38,973 nt of DNA from JAWAFD01 sp964467175 (GTDB lineage: Archaea; Micrarchaeota; Micrarchaeia; Anstonellales; J096), in assembly GCA_964467175.1 (NCBI GenBank), contig CAYXNY010000020.1, forward strand, positions 1-38,973. The letters run 5' to 3'. This document shows, piece after piece, positions 15,308 to 25,399 of this stretch. The position numbers and the translations under genes are program-made. Within the stretch, counting starts at the first letter, position 1. Every line of letters begins with the position of its first letter. The notes under the pieces are model-generated. The model ran no database searches. It saw nothing but the letters and a program-made list of their open reading frames with translations, and was not told the DNA's origin.

Positions 15308-16906
15308 TTATAATTCTTTTGTTTCCGGGGCGGCAGAGTAGAGGAGCTCAGCCACGGTAATTACCTTCTCAGAGCATGCTTCAACATTAGCCAGTATTTC
15401 CGTGAATATGGCGCCCATATGCAGCCCCTCAAACTCTTTCGCGATCTCCCGCACATTCTCCCTGTAATATTTGCTTATGTATTTCTCAATTTCGTTTGCA
15501 TTTTCCTTTATTCTCCCAAGCTCCTTCCTGCCGAATTTTCTTTTTTCTACTAGCATGCCCACCATTCCGTTCATTCTGTCAAGAAGAATATTCAGATAGT
15601 ATTTCGAGGTTGGGCTTAAGGAAAGACCGGTTTCTTTCATGTATTCCGCAACTTCTATGAAATTCATAGCAGTGTCGGCAAGCTGCTCGTAGGAGTTTGA
15701 GAGCCTTATCTGAAAAGAAACCTCCTCTGCCTCGCGCTTGCTCATCTTTCTTTTTGACACAGCGAACAAATGCTGAGAAATTTTTTTGTTCAAAAAATCG
15801 CTGTACTCTTCGAGCTTCCTTGCATGCTTCATCTCATCCTTCTCCTCAACCAGAATGAGCTTTACGCATGAGAACAGTTCATTCATTGCTCTCGCAAGAT
15901 TTTGGATTTCTTTTTTTGAAAGGGAGAGGGCCGTTGTGGTATCCCTTGGCGGCTCTTCTGTGATGTATTTTGTTTCAAAAACAATCTCCTCTTTTTTCGC
16001 AGGCTGAAGCACCTCCACAGCCCCCACAAACCAGTTGAAAAATATCAGGAACATGACAGCCGATATAACGTTGAAAAGCGTGTGCGCGTTTGCAACCATA
16101 TGGCCTGGGCTCATCCCAAAGCTTTCAACAGCCATCATGAAATAGTTAAAAACAAGAAGGACTATCGCCGCCCCTACAATATTGTAAAGTATATGGGAGT
16201 AAGCGGTTCTTTTCCCGTACTCATCAACCCTTGTCGCAACTATAGCCGCGGTTGATGTTGTTCCTATGTTCGCCCCCACCACAGCGGCCACAGCAACCGG
16301 CAAAGAAATTAGACCCTGTTCTGCGAATATCACCGCCAGGCCTGTTGTGACTGAGCTGGACTGGGCAATTATTGTAATAATAATCCCCGCTATGACCCCG
16401 CTGATGATATTGTTTGCCCAAGGCTGGTTCATCCATCCTTCTGATTTTAACGGTTGTATCGCAGACGAAATAAGGCTCATGGCGAACAGGATAAACCCCA
16501 AGTAGAATATGCTTTTTCCGATTATTCTGTATTTTCTTACCAGAGCAACCGCAAACCCAAGAAGTATTAATGAGGGCCCGAGCTCTTCAATGTTCAACGC
16601 AATCAGCTGCGCGGTAATCGTCGTTCCTATATTTGCACCTATGATTAACGGAACCGCCTGCCTAAATGTCATGAGAGAGGAATCGACAAAACTTATGACT
16701 ATGGCCGTGAATGCGCTGCTCGATTGTATGCTTGCAGTTGCGATCGCGCCCACTACCGCTCCAACCCATCTGTTTTTTGTTGCCCCGCTTATTATTCTTT
16801 TTATCCTCTCCCTTGCGACCATCTGAATCTCGTTGCTGAGGTTTTCTAGCCCGTACAGAAAAAGAACGATCCCCACGAGCAGTGCAACAACTACGCCAAA
16901 TTCCAT
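15308..16906 (-). CDS. Na/Pi cotransporter family protein with PhoU-like C-terminal domain
   Basis: Sodium-dependent phosphate importer of the NptA/YjbB type. The inverted repeat of the family is clear: QSSSAFTAIVISFVDSSLMT with GANIGTTITAQ in the first half, and QSSSVTTGLAVIFAEQGLIS with GANIGTTSTAA in the second. About nine membrane helices fill the first 310 residues. From about residue 330 to 532 comes a soluble, helical PhoU-like domain that probably senses or controls phosphate flow. It starts 4 nt after the ValRS stop codon on the same strand, so the two are probably cotranscribed. Confidence 0.92.
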   Translation of the reverse strand: MEFGVVVALLVGIVLFLYGLENLSNEIQMVARERIKRIISGATKNRWVGAVVGAIATASIQSSSAFTAIVISFVDSSLMTFRQAVPLIIGANIGTTITAQLIALNIEELGPSLILLGFAVALVRKYRIIGKSIFYLGFILFAMSLISSAIQPLKSEGWMNQPWANNIISGVIAGIIITIIAQSSSVTTGLAVIFAEQGLISLPVAVAAVVGANIGTTSTAAIVATRVDEYGKRTAYSHILYNIVGAAIVLLVFNYFMMAVESFGMSPGHMVANAHTLFNVISAVMFLIFFNWFVGAVEVLQPAKKEEIVFETKYITEEPPRDTTTALSLSKKEIQNLARAMNELFSCVKLILVEEKDEMKHARKLEEYSDFLNKKISQHLFAVSKRKMSKREAEEVSFQIRLSNSYEQLADTAMNFIEVAEYMKETGLSLSPTSKYYLNILLDRMNGMVGMLVEKRKFGRKELGRIKENANEIEKYISKYYRENVREIAKEFEGLHMGAIFTEILANVEACSEKVITVAELLYSAAPETKEL

Positions 16907-16910
16907 GGAA

Positions 16911-19262
16911 TCAAAACTCCATTTCTACATCGGGTTCTTTCCCTTCCCTAACCTGGACCTCCTTTATCTTCGCAACCCCTTTCAAATCCTCAACCATCTC
17001 CCCGAGCTGTACCGGAGAAAAAACAACCGCCTTTTTTATTTCCGCGTTCATGGGCATCTGGTTTGCCGCCTTGTGCTGTCTTATTTTCGCGACAATCTGG
17101 TTCAGCACATTTGCTTTTTCTATCGCGCTCTCGCTGAATATCCCGTTGGTTTCAGGCCATTTTGTTAAGTGGATGCTCCTCCCCTCCCTTTCCTTAAAAA
17201 TCTCGTGGTATATCTCCTCGCTTGCATGGGGAGTGAAGGGGGCGAGGAGCTTTATGGTGCTGTAAAGCACATAGTCTAGAGCATACTGGGCCGCCCTTTT
17301 GCTCTCCTCATCCTTTCCGTATATCCTATGCTTTACATACTCCAAATAGAAGTCGCACACCTCATACCAGAAGAACATCTGTATTGCTTTTATCGCAACA
17401 TGGAATTCAAAGTTTTCCATCGCCTCGCTCACCTGTGTTATAACTTCGTTCATTCTGCTAACAATCCAAACATCTATTTCCCTCAAAGGTTTTTTTGAGT
17501 CATCATAATCCGAAAGTGCGGCTTCTATCAGCCTTGAGGCATTCCATAATTTGTTCAAAAATAATTTTGCGTATTTTATATCCTCGTAGCTGAAAGGCCT
17601 GTCCTTTGCCATCGCTCCAGACATCGCCGCCCACTGCCTTATCCCATCCGCAGGATATTCTTTCATAAGGTCTGTAGGCTCTATTACATTCCCCAAACTT
17701 TTGCTCATCTTCTTTCCATCTGGCGCAAGAACATTTCCATTCAAAAGGATTGTTTCCCATGGCTTTTTTCCGGTTAAAGCAATCCCGCTCCTGTAGATAG
17801 TATAAAATGCCCATGTCCTTATTATCTCAACCCCTTGCGGTCTTAATGAGGATGGGTAGAATTTCTGCCATCCTGGGCCCGGCCAGTTCGCGATCACAAG
17901 AGGAGTTATGCTGGAATCCACCCAGCAGTCCAGCGTTGATGTTTCCGGTTTCATGCTCCCTCCGCATTTTTTGCATTTTTTCTCCTTTGCTTTTTCAGGA
18001 GAAAAAGGAAGCTCTTCCTCCCCTGCTGGCTCTATCTCCCCGCAGTTGCAGACATAGAATGGAATGGGCGTTCCAAAAACCCTCTGCCTGCTTATCACCC
18101 AGTCCCATTCCAAGCTGTTCGCCCAGTCGAAAAGATAGTTTATTCCAAACTCCGGAACCCATCTTATCTCCCTTGCCATTTCCTTTATTTTTTCCTTATT
18201 CTCTTTAACATTCGCAAACCATTGGTGCGAGAGAATAAACTCAACATCGCTTTTACATCTGTCATGTATTTTTACAACCTGCTTCAGCGTTTCTTGCTTT
18301 ATTAATTTTCCATCTTTTTTCAGCTTCTCAACTATCCTCTCCCTCGCCTCTTTAAGCTTCAACCCGTTGAATTCACCAGCATTTACCAGCCTTCCAACCT
18401 CGTCTATGGCCTTTATAACTGGGAGGGAGTGCCTCGCCTGCCAAACAACATCCATCTTGTCTCCGTATGTGCAAACCATCACCAACCCAGTTCCAAACTC
18501 TTTGTCCACATCCGCATCAGCAATCGCCTTCACCTCTGCTCCGAGCGGTGTTATTATTTTTTTTCCTTCCAGCCCCGTGTACCTCTCATCCTTTGGGTTG
18601 AACATAACCGCAACGCACGCATGGAGGAGTTCTGGTCTTGTTGTGGCTATCTCAAGCTTTTTTCCGTCTTCGCTCTCGAAAACAATATAATTTAGTTTTG
18701 TATCCCTTTCATGCTCCTCTGTTTCCGCCTTTGCTATTGCAGAATGGCATGCCGGGCACCAAAGGACCGGATGCTCAGCCCGGTATATCATGCCTTTTTT
18801 GTACATCTCCAGCAAGGAGTACTGGACCTTCTTATGATATTCCGGGTCCATCGTTTTGTACTCATACCTCCAGTCCGGGCTGAAACCTAATTTTATCATC
18901 TGGTCTTTCATTTTTGCTATAAATTCCTCGGTCCATTCAACGCATTTTTGCCTGAACAGTTCTGCCGGAAGCCTTCCGTATTTTTTCTCCACCTTCACTT
19001 CTGTGGGGAACCCTTGCGTATCCCACCCCTGCGGGTAGTACACATTATACCCCTTCATCCGTTTATACCGCGCTACAAAATCAAAGTAGGAATAGCTCAG
19101 CACATGGCCCATGTGCAGCTTTCCGCTCGTAAATGGCGGAGGGGTATCTATGCTGTATCTGGGCCTGCTCTCGTCCTTCTCATCAAACCTGTAGATACTG
19201 TTTTCTTCCCAAAACCTCTGCCATTTTTCTTCCGTTGAAGTTTCATAATGTTTCCCGAGCAT
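16911..19262 (-). CDS. valS: Valyl-tRNA synthetase
   Basis: Class I synthetase charging tRNA-Val. The HIGH motif is HMGH in FTSGKLHMGHVLSYS and the KMSKS motif is in DGKKMSKSLGNVIEP. The CP1 editing domain lies between them, with CPACHSAIAKAETEEHE and TTRPELLHACVAVMFNP. A second zinc-type cluster (CNCGEIE...KKCKKCGG) sits near residues 415-445. About 783 residues, somewhat short for the family but with all domains and the anticodon-binding helices. A TTG at 19271 would add three residues; I use the ATG at 19262. Confidence 0.96.
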   Translation of the reverse strand: MLGKHYETSTEEKWQRFWEENSIYRFDEKDESRPRYSIDTPPPFTSGKLHMGHVLSYSYFDFVARYKRMKGYNVYYPQGWDTQGFPTEVKVEKKYGRLPAELFRQKCVEWTEEFIAKMKDQMIKLGFSPDWRYEYKTMDPEYHKKVQYSLLEMYKKGMIYRAEHPVLWCPACHSAIAKAETEEHERDTKLNYIVFESEDGKKLEIATTRPELLHACVAVMFNPKDERYTGLEGKKIITPLGAEVKAIADADVDKEFGTGLVMVCTYGDKMDVVWQARHSLPVIKAIDEVGRLVNAGEFNGLKLKEARERIVEKLKKDGKLIKQETLKQVVKIHDRCKSDVEFILSHQWFANVKENKEKIKEMAREIRWVPEFGINYLFDWANSLEWDWVISRQRVFGTPIPFYVCNCGEIEPAGEEELPFSPEKAKEKKCKKCGGSMKPETSTLDCWVDSSITPLVIANWPGPGWQKFYPSSLRPQGVEIIRTWAFYTIYRSGIALTGKKPWETILLNGNVLAPDGKKMSKSLGNVIEPTDLMKEYPADGIRQWAAMSGAMAKDRPFSYEDIKYAKLFLNKLWNASRLIEAALSDYDDSKKPLREIDVWIVSRMNEVITQVSEAMENFEFHVAIKAIQMFFWYEVCDFYLEYVKHRIYGKDEESKRAAQYALDYVLYSTIKLLAPFTPHASEEIYHEIFKEREGRSIHLTKWPETNGIFSESAIEKANVLNQIVAKIRQHKAANQMPMNAEIKKAVVFSPVQLGEMVEDLKGVAKIKEVQVREGKEPDVEMEF

Positions 19263-19337
19263 AGCAACCAACAGTTTTTTTGAAAAGAAGATTTTTTATT
19301 CTATCGCCAACTTTCTCAAGCCCGCAGCTACTCGTTT

Positions 19338-21584
19338 CTACTCTTTTCTTATCTCCTGCGTTGTGAAAATCCAAAGGGGCATTGTGCAGTTTGTTGGGCA
19401 TGTGTTTATGCATCCTAGTTTTGTCCCGTCCTCAAAATCAGGACCCATCCTTTCGCTTGTTTCTATTGTATAATCTCCTGTGTTTCTGTTTCTATACCGG
19501 TAAATAAACACCTCTCCATCCTTGCATACAGCGGACGGCATGTATGCTGTTGTGGGTAAGGAGCGGGGCGGTTGAGGAAGGTTGAGATATCCGATAAGCC
19601 CGCTGTACTGATATCCTTTTTCAAATCCTTCTGTAAGATTTGTTGTCGGGTAGAATGTCTGATGCCCCCTATCATAAAACCTGAACAAAGGAATGCTTCT
19701 CTCCTGCTCGTTTTGGTATATGTAGCCAACAATGTACTGTCTTGTATACACCCAAAAGAATGACTTATCCCCTCCGCTCAAAGCAAAAGGAAAGCTTTTT
19801 GTCCCCGCGCACTGGTCCCTGCTCAAGTATGTTTTGTTGTTTGCGTCCGCAAACATCCAAAGAAGCCTTGTCTCCTCGGTTTTGTAATTTTCTATATAGC
19901 CGAGGGTTCCGACTATTTCTATATCCCTTCCAGCCAGCACTTCTTCCATGGGCGTGCTGTTTGGTGTCGGTGTTGAGTATAAATAACCCAAAAGTCCAAG
20001 AAGCTCAAGCGGATGCCCGTCGCTTTCAGTAAGCGTTCCGCTTTTTGAAACCACATACCCGAGGATCTCTCCGCTATTGCTCATTTTTGCATACTGGAAA
20101 AGAGGAGCAGTACCCTCTTTTTCTTCATTATAGACATACCCGACTGGCTTCTGCACCATAAATCCATTGAGGAATACCCCGCCCTCTGCGCATGGATGGG
20201 AGGAAAATAATGTATGCTTGTAGTAGTGAGGTGTTCCATCGCAATCATACCCAAACCAGCTTGCTATCCAGCATCCAAATGCCACCAGCCCCTCCCAAAT
20301 CCAGGTCAGCACCTGAACAATAATTGTTACTATGAGCAGCACTAAACTAACAACAAGCCCTACGATCGCCTCTCCAATACCGGTTAAAAACTGCCCTAAA
20401 CCGCTCCAAAAGTCTCCTGTAAACATCTCAATAAAACCATCCCCAATATCCTGTATTCCTACTAAAAATTGCGATATGGCAGAGCCTGCGTTCATCTTCA
20501 GGCCTGTCCACCCGTCTACATTGCTTTCCGGCATTCCCGCTGGTGCGTCTCCTCTATAAACAGCAACATACACCCTGTTCCATAATGGAATCGCGCCCAA
20601 ATCCTGCCTCCTCCAATACTGTTCAAACCTTTCATAAGTTATTTCCTGCTGGTATCCCCATGGGTTGTATATCCCTATCACCCTTTCATACGTTCCCGGC
20701 GCGTCCCTCCTTTCCCTTAAGCAATGCGACACCGCAACAACCCAATGTCCATCCATAACATCTGTGCTTCCTTTTGTTGAAATCGCGATCATTACCGGAA
20801 TGTTATGGTCTATAAACCACTCAAGCTTTTCTATGCTTCCGTCCACATACACTCTCGCATGCGCTCCCTGGCCCTCTGCGTAGGATGCTATTGAGAACGG
20901 GTCTGAGAAGCTTCCATCTCCCCAGCTCATTCTTATATGGTCGTCAACATCGCTTTGCGTGTACTCCCCAAGCCCAAGATACCTCAGGATATAAGCAAGA
21001 GAAGTGCTTCCGCATCCATTCCCTCTCTGCGCCGGAAGCCAGACATCTCCATCGCCAAACCTATCCCTTTCGAGCCTCCCGGTTCCATCTCTTTCGTATC
21101 CCCCATCCCTGACTACTCTTCCTATTTTCATTAGGTCTGTATCTTCACATGAGACCTGGACTACTGGCTCGCTTCCAAAATCCAATGGACGCGCAGGCCC
21201 TGCGTTTATATCCGGGAGAATTATTGTTTCGTTCTTTTCCCAAACATTGTTTGCTTCGTTCAGTTCTCCAACCCTGTTTTCCGGATCAACAACTATTCTC
21301 AGCGTGTATCTACCTGCATCAGGGAAAATCAGTACATCTGTTATTGTTTTATACTCGCCGGCGTTGATTACCGGCACCTCGTATGTTCTATTGGCGCAGC
21401 AGTACCAGCTAAAAACAGCTGTTGTTTCCCTGCTCGTTGCTTCTGTGCCATTGTTGCTTATAGTTATCTGCAAAACATTCACTCTCATCGCTTGGTTGTG
21501 GTCTAGTTTTGCGCTTACTTGTAGGTCCGGCACTCCATAAGAAAAAGCACAGAGCATTAAAATAAGAAATATCTCTTTTTTCAT
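19338..21584 (-). CDS. Large secreted C39-type cysteine peptidase with CARDB and DUF5648-like repeats
   Basis: Signal peptide (residues 1-17), then a CARDB-type beta domain (about 18-122), then a papain-like C39 peptidase domain (about 180-345) with Cys191 in GNGCGSTSLAY, His280 in MDGHWVVAVSH and Asn307 in GIYNPWG. A hydrophobic stretch at about 405-445 is one or two membrane helices. The C-terminal half has repeats like PLFRFYDRGHQTFYPTT and PLFQYAKMSNSGEILGYV, which resemble DUF5648 surface repeats. It may be a surface protease acting on other cells' or its own envelope proteins; this is inference. Its ATG overlaps the stop of the upstream propeller protein by 4 nt. Confidence 0.85.
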   Translation of the reverse strand: MKKEIFLILMLCAFSYGVPDLQVSAKLDHNQAMRVNVLQITISNNGTEATSRETTAVFSWYCCANRTYEVPVINAGEYKTITDVLIFPDAGRYTLRIVVDPENRVGELNEANNVWEKNETIILPDINAGPARPLDFGSEPVVQVSCEDTDLMKIGRVVRDGGYERDGTGRLERDRFGDGDVWLPAQRGNGCGSTSLAYILRYLGLGEYTQSDVDDHIRMSWGDGSFSDPFSIASYAEGQGAHARVYVDGSIEKLEWFIDHNIPVMIAISTKGSTDVMDGHWVVAVSHCLRERRDAPGTYERVIGIYNPWGYQQEITYERFEQYWRRQDLGAIPLWNRVYVAVYRGDAPAGMPESNVDGWTGLKMNAGSAISQFLVGIQDIGDGFIEMFTGDFWSGLGQFLTGIGEAIVGLVVSLVLLIVTIIVQVLTWIWEGLVAFGCWIASWFGYDCDGTPHYYKHTLFSSHPCAEGGVFLNGFMVQKPVGYVYNEEKEGTAPLFQYAKMSNSGEILGYVVSKSGTLTESDGHPLELLGLLGYLYSTPTPNSTPMEEVLAGRDIEIVGTLGYIENYKTEETRLLWMFADANNKTYLSRDQCAGTKSFPFALSGGDKSFFWVYTRQYIVGYIYQNEQERSIPLFRFYDRGHQTFYPTTNLTEGFEKGYQYSGLIGYLNLPQPPRSLPTTAYMPSAVCKDGEVFIYRYRNRNTGDYTIETSERMGPDFEDGTKLGCINTCPTNCTMPLWIFTTQEIRKE

Positions 21585-24208
21585 CCTCCCATCCTCATGA
21601 GTTCATCCTCAAATGTTACATACACCGCATCATCTTCATCTATCGCAACGGCAACCTGTGCTTTGCTTATGCTGTGGAAATACCCAACTGCGATCCCATC
21701 GTACTTTGTCCATTTTCTGTAATGTACCTTAACCAAACCAAACATAGGGTCGACAATGTAGGTCGCCCTTGCCTCATCTATTCCTATGATGAGCTCTTCC
21801 CTTTCGTCTCCCAAAACATCCCCAGCCGCCACTCCATCGTATTTTGTAAAAGGAATGTTTATCTTCCGCACGAGTTTTAGCGGCCTTCCCTCCCCAGCGT
21901 ACCTAAATGTATATGCAACGCTTTTTTCAAGGCTGTTTTTATTCTCAAGGAATACAATTTCATCATGCCCGCCCTTCAATACATCCGCAATTACAATCTC
22001 ATCATGCGTTCCATCGTTTGCTTCGTGCGTATACCTAAACTCATGGATGTCAACAGGGAAGGAGGCCGATTTTTTATCAATACTTCCTCCTGAAAAATCA
22101 TATATATAAAGAGCATCTGAATCATCGGATGCTATCACCAGCTGGTTCTTTCTGCTTTCATAAAGCTTTCCTACGAGCAAAGCGTCGTAGTGGGTAAACC
22201 ATTCATCAAACCCAATAACTAATCTTAGGGAATAATTCCCCGGCGAACCCGTTATTTGATAAACGTATATTCTTCCGTTATCTCCCGGGGCGTCCTCATC
22301 AACCGCTACTATTATCTCTTCTTTTTCATCGCCGTACACATCCCCCACAGCCACTCTATCATAAGGGGTGTATCTTATGGGTGCGTTCATGAGAAGCGTT
22401 CCGTTCCATGCGTATATCCGTATGTTCCCGCCTCCATCATCCTGCACCACTATTATTTCGTCTCTCTCGTCCCCAAGCACATCCCCGGCAACGAACCCAT
22501 CCCATTTAGTAAAATCCGCAGAAAAGGAAAAGGATTCGCCGTACCCAAAATTCGTTATTGGCGGGGAGCAAAAATAATCCTCAAAAACGGTTTCTAAAAT
22601 ATAACACATCGGCGTTATCTTTAAGGATCCAAAGGTAGCAGACGGGCCGCACTCCATTTCAACATCCCGGCAGTACCTATAACCGATCTCTATTGGGTTT
22701 GGGTAGTTTGGAAGGCATACACATGGCGGGCAGCACTGCAAAACTATTTCAGCCTCTTTTTCCTTCCTGTTGTTTCCCTCCATCCCTCCTTCATCAACAG
22801 CGTTGTCTCCATCCGCTACTGCAGTTATATTATTCTTTGATCTATCAGGGTTCCATGTTCTAGAGAACCGCACCCCTTTCTCTTCGCCGGGCCCTAGCTC
22901 TCCAACCTCGTCCTCTCCAAAAAACTCACCGTTTATGTACAGCTTTGTCCTGCTTCTTCCCGCCTGAAGGTTTCCTTGATTTTTTATTTTGTATTTTATA
23001 CTATAAATACCGCAGCTTACATTCTCAACCCATACATCCGTAATAATCAGGTCTGGTCTTTGGCATTCAAAAACTCTTTGGAGTTCGTTGTTGTTTTCGT
23101 TTGTTTCGCTTACCTCCCTTCTTGAATCAACAACAACCTTTATGGTTATGCTGCTCTCTAAGCATCGCGCCGGTTCAGAGAACCTTCCTTCTTTTTCTTC
23201 TCCGGCGCCCAACCCTCCTACCCTCGCCTCTTCTTTCATCGCTTGGTTGATGTACAAGGATACATTCGATTCTCCTGCTTCTCCCCCTCCGATATTTTTT
23301 ACTTTATAATGCACATAGCTTCCGTTCAGCCAAACATCCATAACCGTAAGGTCTGGTTTTTCAGGGGGTTTGTAGCAGTACATCGGAGTTTTATAATCCA
23401 AATAATCGCAAACTATGGGCTGATTATTATCTAAATATATGAAATATCCGCTTTTTTCTCCAACCTCAGGGGTTATGCAAACCATTCCTTCCTGACATTT
23501 TTTTGGCACTTCATCCGGGCAGCCATCATCATCCATGTACTTGTTGAAAGTTTCCGGTGCATCAACACATTTGTCCTCTTTATCAGGAATACCATCATTG
23601 TCGCTGTCTTTCAGCGGTGCCCTAAAACAGTATTTTTCTTCCTCCGGCTCTCCCTGTACATAAACGTACCCGCATATTTCTTCGCTGCATTTTTCGTATT
23701 TGCCAAACTTTTTCTTCGCCTCGCTTTCTGTTAGGCACTCGCAACCTTTTTCACATTCTCTCTCTACTTCTATGTTGCATGAATGCCAATAGTCCGGGCC
23801 GTAGTATCCCTGCCCGCCTACTTGCGGCGCGATGTAATAGGACGGCCACACTACCCAAATCCCGGGTTCATCAAACTTTATGGACTTGTCAAATTCAAGC
23901 GTTTCCAAGCTTCCTATCTCTTTGTAAGAATAATCATAGCGAAGTGTTTCTATTTTTCCATCCGGCGTTCTTGCCCTCACATTTATTCCGTATTTCCCCA
24001 GCGATTTCGGCAGCTTATCAATATTTTGTATCTTAAAATAAACATCTACCCCCTGGCCAACATAAACAGGCTTCTTTCCCACAACTGAAAAATCCGTGAG
24101 TTTCATTAGGTCGCTGCTCGTATCCGGTCCTTCATAAGAGCAGATCGTTGCTCCAAAAAACAAAAAAGAAAACAAAAGAACTCCGAATAAAATTTTCTTA
24201 ACCACCAC
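21581..24208 (-). CDS. Large secreted protein: calcium repeats, two CARDB domains, six-fold FG-GAP-like propeller
   Basis: Signal peptide (about 1-22); a Cys-rich segment (150-200); a thrombospondin type 3-like calcium stretch, DSDNDGIPDKEDKC, at 201-214; two CARDB domains (about 285-375 and 384-490); another Cys-rich patch (490-550); then six repeats from 568 to the end. The repeats follow the pattern KYDGVAAGDVLGDEREELIIGIDE, with acidic turns typical of FG-GAP/VCBS calcium sites, and should form a beta-propeller. There is no C-terminal membrane helix. The start is GTG, 25 nt from a TATA box. It probably binds protein or glycan and works with the protease in its operon. Confidence 0.85.
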   Translation of the reverse strand: MVVKKILFGVLLFSFLFFGATICSYEGPDTSSDLMKLTDFSVVGKKPVYVGQGVDVYFKIQNIDKLPKSLGKYGINVRARTPDGKIETLRYDYSYKEIGSLETLEFDKSIKFDEPGIWVVWPSYYIAPQVGGQGYYGPDYWHSCNIEVERECEKGCECLTESEAKKKFGKYEKCSEEICGYVYVQGEPEEEKYCFRAPLKDSDNDGIPDKEDKCVDAPETFNKYMDDDGCPDEVPKKCQEGMVCITPEVGEKSGYFIYLDNNQPIVCDYLDYKTPMYCYKPPEKPDLTVMDVWLNGSYVHYKVKNIGGGEAGESNVSLYINQAMKEEARVGGLGAGEEKEGRFSEPARCLESSITIKVVVDSRREVSETNENNNELQRVFECQRPDLIITDVWVENVSCGIYSIKYKIKNQGNLQAGRSRTKLYINGEFFGEDEVGELGPGEEKGVRFSRTWNPDRSKNNITAVADGDNAVDEGGMEGNNRKEKEAEIVLQCCPPCVCLPNYPNPIEIGYRYCRDVEMECGPSATFGSLKITPMCYILETVFEDYFCSPPITNFGYGESFSFSADFTKWDGFVAGDVLGDERDEIIVVQDDGGGNIRIYAWNGTLLMNAPIRYTPYDRVAVGDVYGDEKEEIIVAVDEDAPGDNGRIYVYQITGSPGNYSLRLVIGFDEWFTHYDALLVGKLYESRKNQLVIASDDSDALYIYDFSGGSIDKKSASFPVDIHEFRYTHEANDGTHDEIVIADVLKGGHDEIVFLENKNSLEKSVAYTFRYAGEGRPLKLVRKINIPFTKYDGVAAGDVLGDEREELIIGIDEARATYIVDPMFGLVKVHYRKWTKYDGIAVGYFHSISKAQVAVAIDEDDAVYVTFEDELMRMGG

Positions 24209-24228
24209 GCTGCCCTATCTCTCGCAAT

Positions 24229-24238
24229 ATTTTTAAAC
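24229..24238 (-). promoter_or_regulatory. TATA box of the secreted-protein operon
   Basis: Minus-strand GTTTAAAAAT is centred 25 nt before the GTG at 24208, suggesting a leaderless transcript for the propeller/protease operon. The divergent inositol phosphate synthase has its own TATA region near 24251-24258 and a ribosome binding site. Confidence 0.5.
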
Positions 24239-24286
24239 ATTCTCTTTGCTATATATTAATAACATTAATATATTAAAGGTGTTAAT

Positions 24287-25399
24287 ATGATACGCGCCGC
24301 TGTTGTCGGGGTCGGAAACTGCTTTGCAGGCCTTGTCCAAGGGATAGAGTACTACAAAAGACATCCTGAGAAAAAAGCCATAGGCATAATGCATGAGAAG
24401 ATAGCCGGCTATTCCATACACGATATAGAGTTTGTCGCGGCTTTTGATGTAGGAAAGAATAAGGTCGGCCGTCCTCTTCATGAGGCGGTGTATGCAGAGC
24501 CGAACATGGTTAACTGGATCCCAAAGGAAGAGTTTCCGAAAAGCGATGTGGTTGTGAAGGAAAGCCCTGTTCTCGATGGGGTTGGGATATGGGTTGAGAA
24601 CCGGGTTCAGCCCATAAAATCAAAAAAATCAACCAGCCAGCTGAAGAAAGAAATACTAAAGGAGCTTAAAGATGCCGGCGCAGAGGTGATAGTGAACTAC
24701 CTTCCGGTTGGCTCTCAGAAGGCGACGGAATTCTGGGCGGGGGTTGCGCTAGAGAGCGGATGCGCATTCATAAACACTTTGCCTGTTTTCATTGCAAGCG
24801 AGAAAACCTGGGCATCTAAATTCAAAAAAGCCGGCGTTCCGATTGTTGGAGACGATGTAAAAAGCCAGGTTGGTGCCACGATTGTCCACAGAACTCTCGC
24901 AAAACTCTGCGATGACAGGGGTACGGTTATAGACAAAACATACCAGATAAATGTGGGCGGCAACACGGACTTTCTTAACATGAAAGAGCAGGAGAGGTTG
25001 CAGAGCAAAAAAATCTCAAAAACAGAGGCGGTTCAGTCCCAGCTCCGCCATCGCCTTCCGGATGATAAAATTTATGTCGGCCCATCCGATTTTATTCCGT
25101 TTTTAGGAAATACAAAATTGATGTTCATGCGCATAGAAGGGAGGATGTGGGCGGACATTCCTTTCAACATGGAGGTTAGGCTTGAGGTTGATGATAAGGC
25201 GAATTCTGCCGGTGTTGTTATAGATGCGATAAGGCTCGCTAAGCTTTCCATGGACAGGAAGATAGGCGGATCAATAGTTCCCGCATCTGCTTATTTGATG
25301 AAGCATCCTCCGGTCCAGCTCCCGGACAGCGAGGCTAAAAAACTTCTTGATGATTTTATAGCAGGGAAGAAATATGATAAAATCAGCTGGCCTTTCTGA
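24287..25399 (+). CDS. ino1: myo-Inositol-1-phosphate synthase
   Basis: Converts glucose 6-phosphate to inositol 1-phosphate using NAD. The 370-residue protein starts with the Rossmann motif VVGVGNCFAGLVQG and has the family segments NYLPVGSQKATEFWA, INTLPVFIAS, PIVGDDVKSQVGATIVHR and the NVGGNTDFLN motif near residue 225. This is the short archaeal/actinobacterial form. An AGGTG site precedes the ATG by 5 nt. It overlaps the next gene by 26 nt, and together they would supply and use inositol phosphate for archaetidylinositol lipids. Confidence 0.96.
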   Translation: MIRAAVVGVGNCFAGLVQGIEYYKRHPEKKAIGIMHEKIAGYSIHDIEFVAAFDVGKNKVGRPLHEAVYAEPNMVNWIPKEEFPKSDVVVKESPVLDGVGIWVENRVQPIKSKKSTSQLKKEILKELKDAGAEVIVNYLPVGSQKATEFWAGVALESGCAFINTLPVFIASEKTWASKFKKAGVPIVGDDVKSQVGATIVHRTLAKLCDDRGTVIDKTYQINVGGNTDFLNMKEQERLQSKKISKTEAVQSQLRHRLPDDKIYVGPSDFIPFLGNTKLMFMRIEGRMWADIPFNMEVRLEVDDKANSAGVVIDAIRLAKLSMDRKIGGSIVPASAYLMKHPPVQLPDSEAKKLLDDFIAGKKYDKISWPF

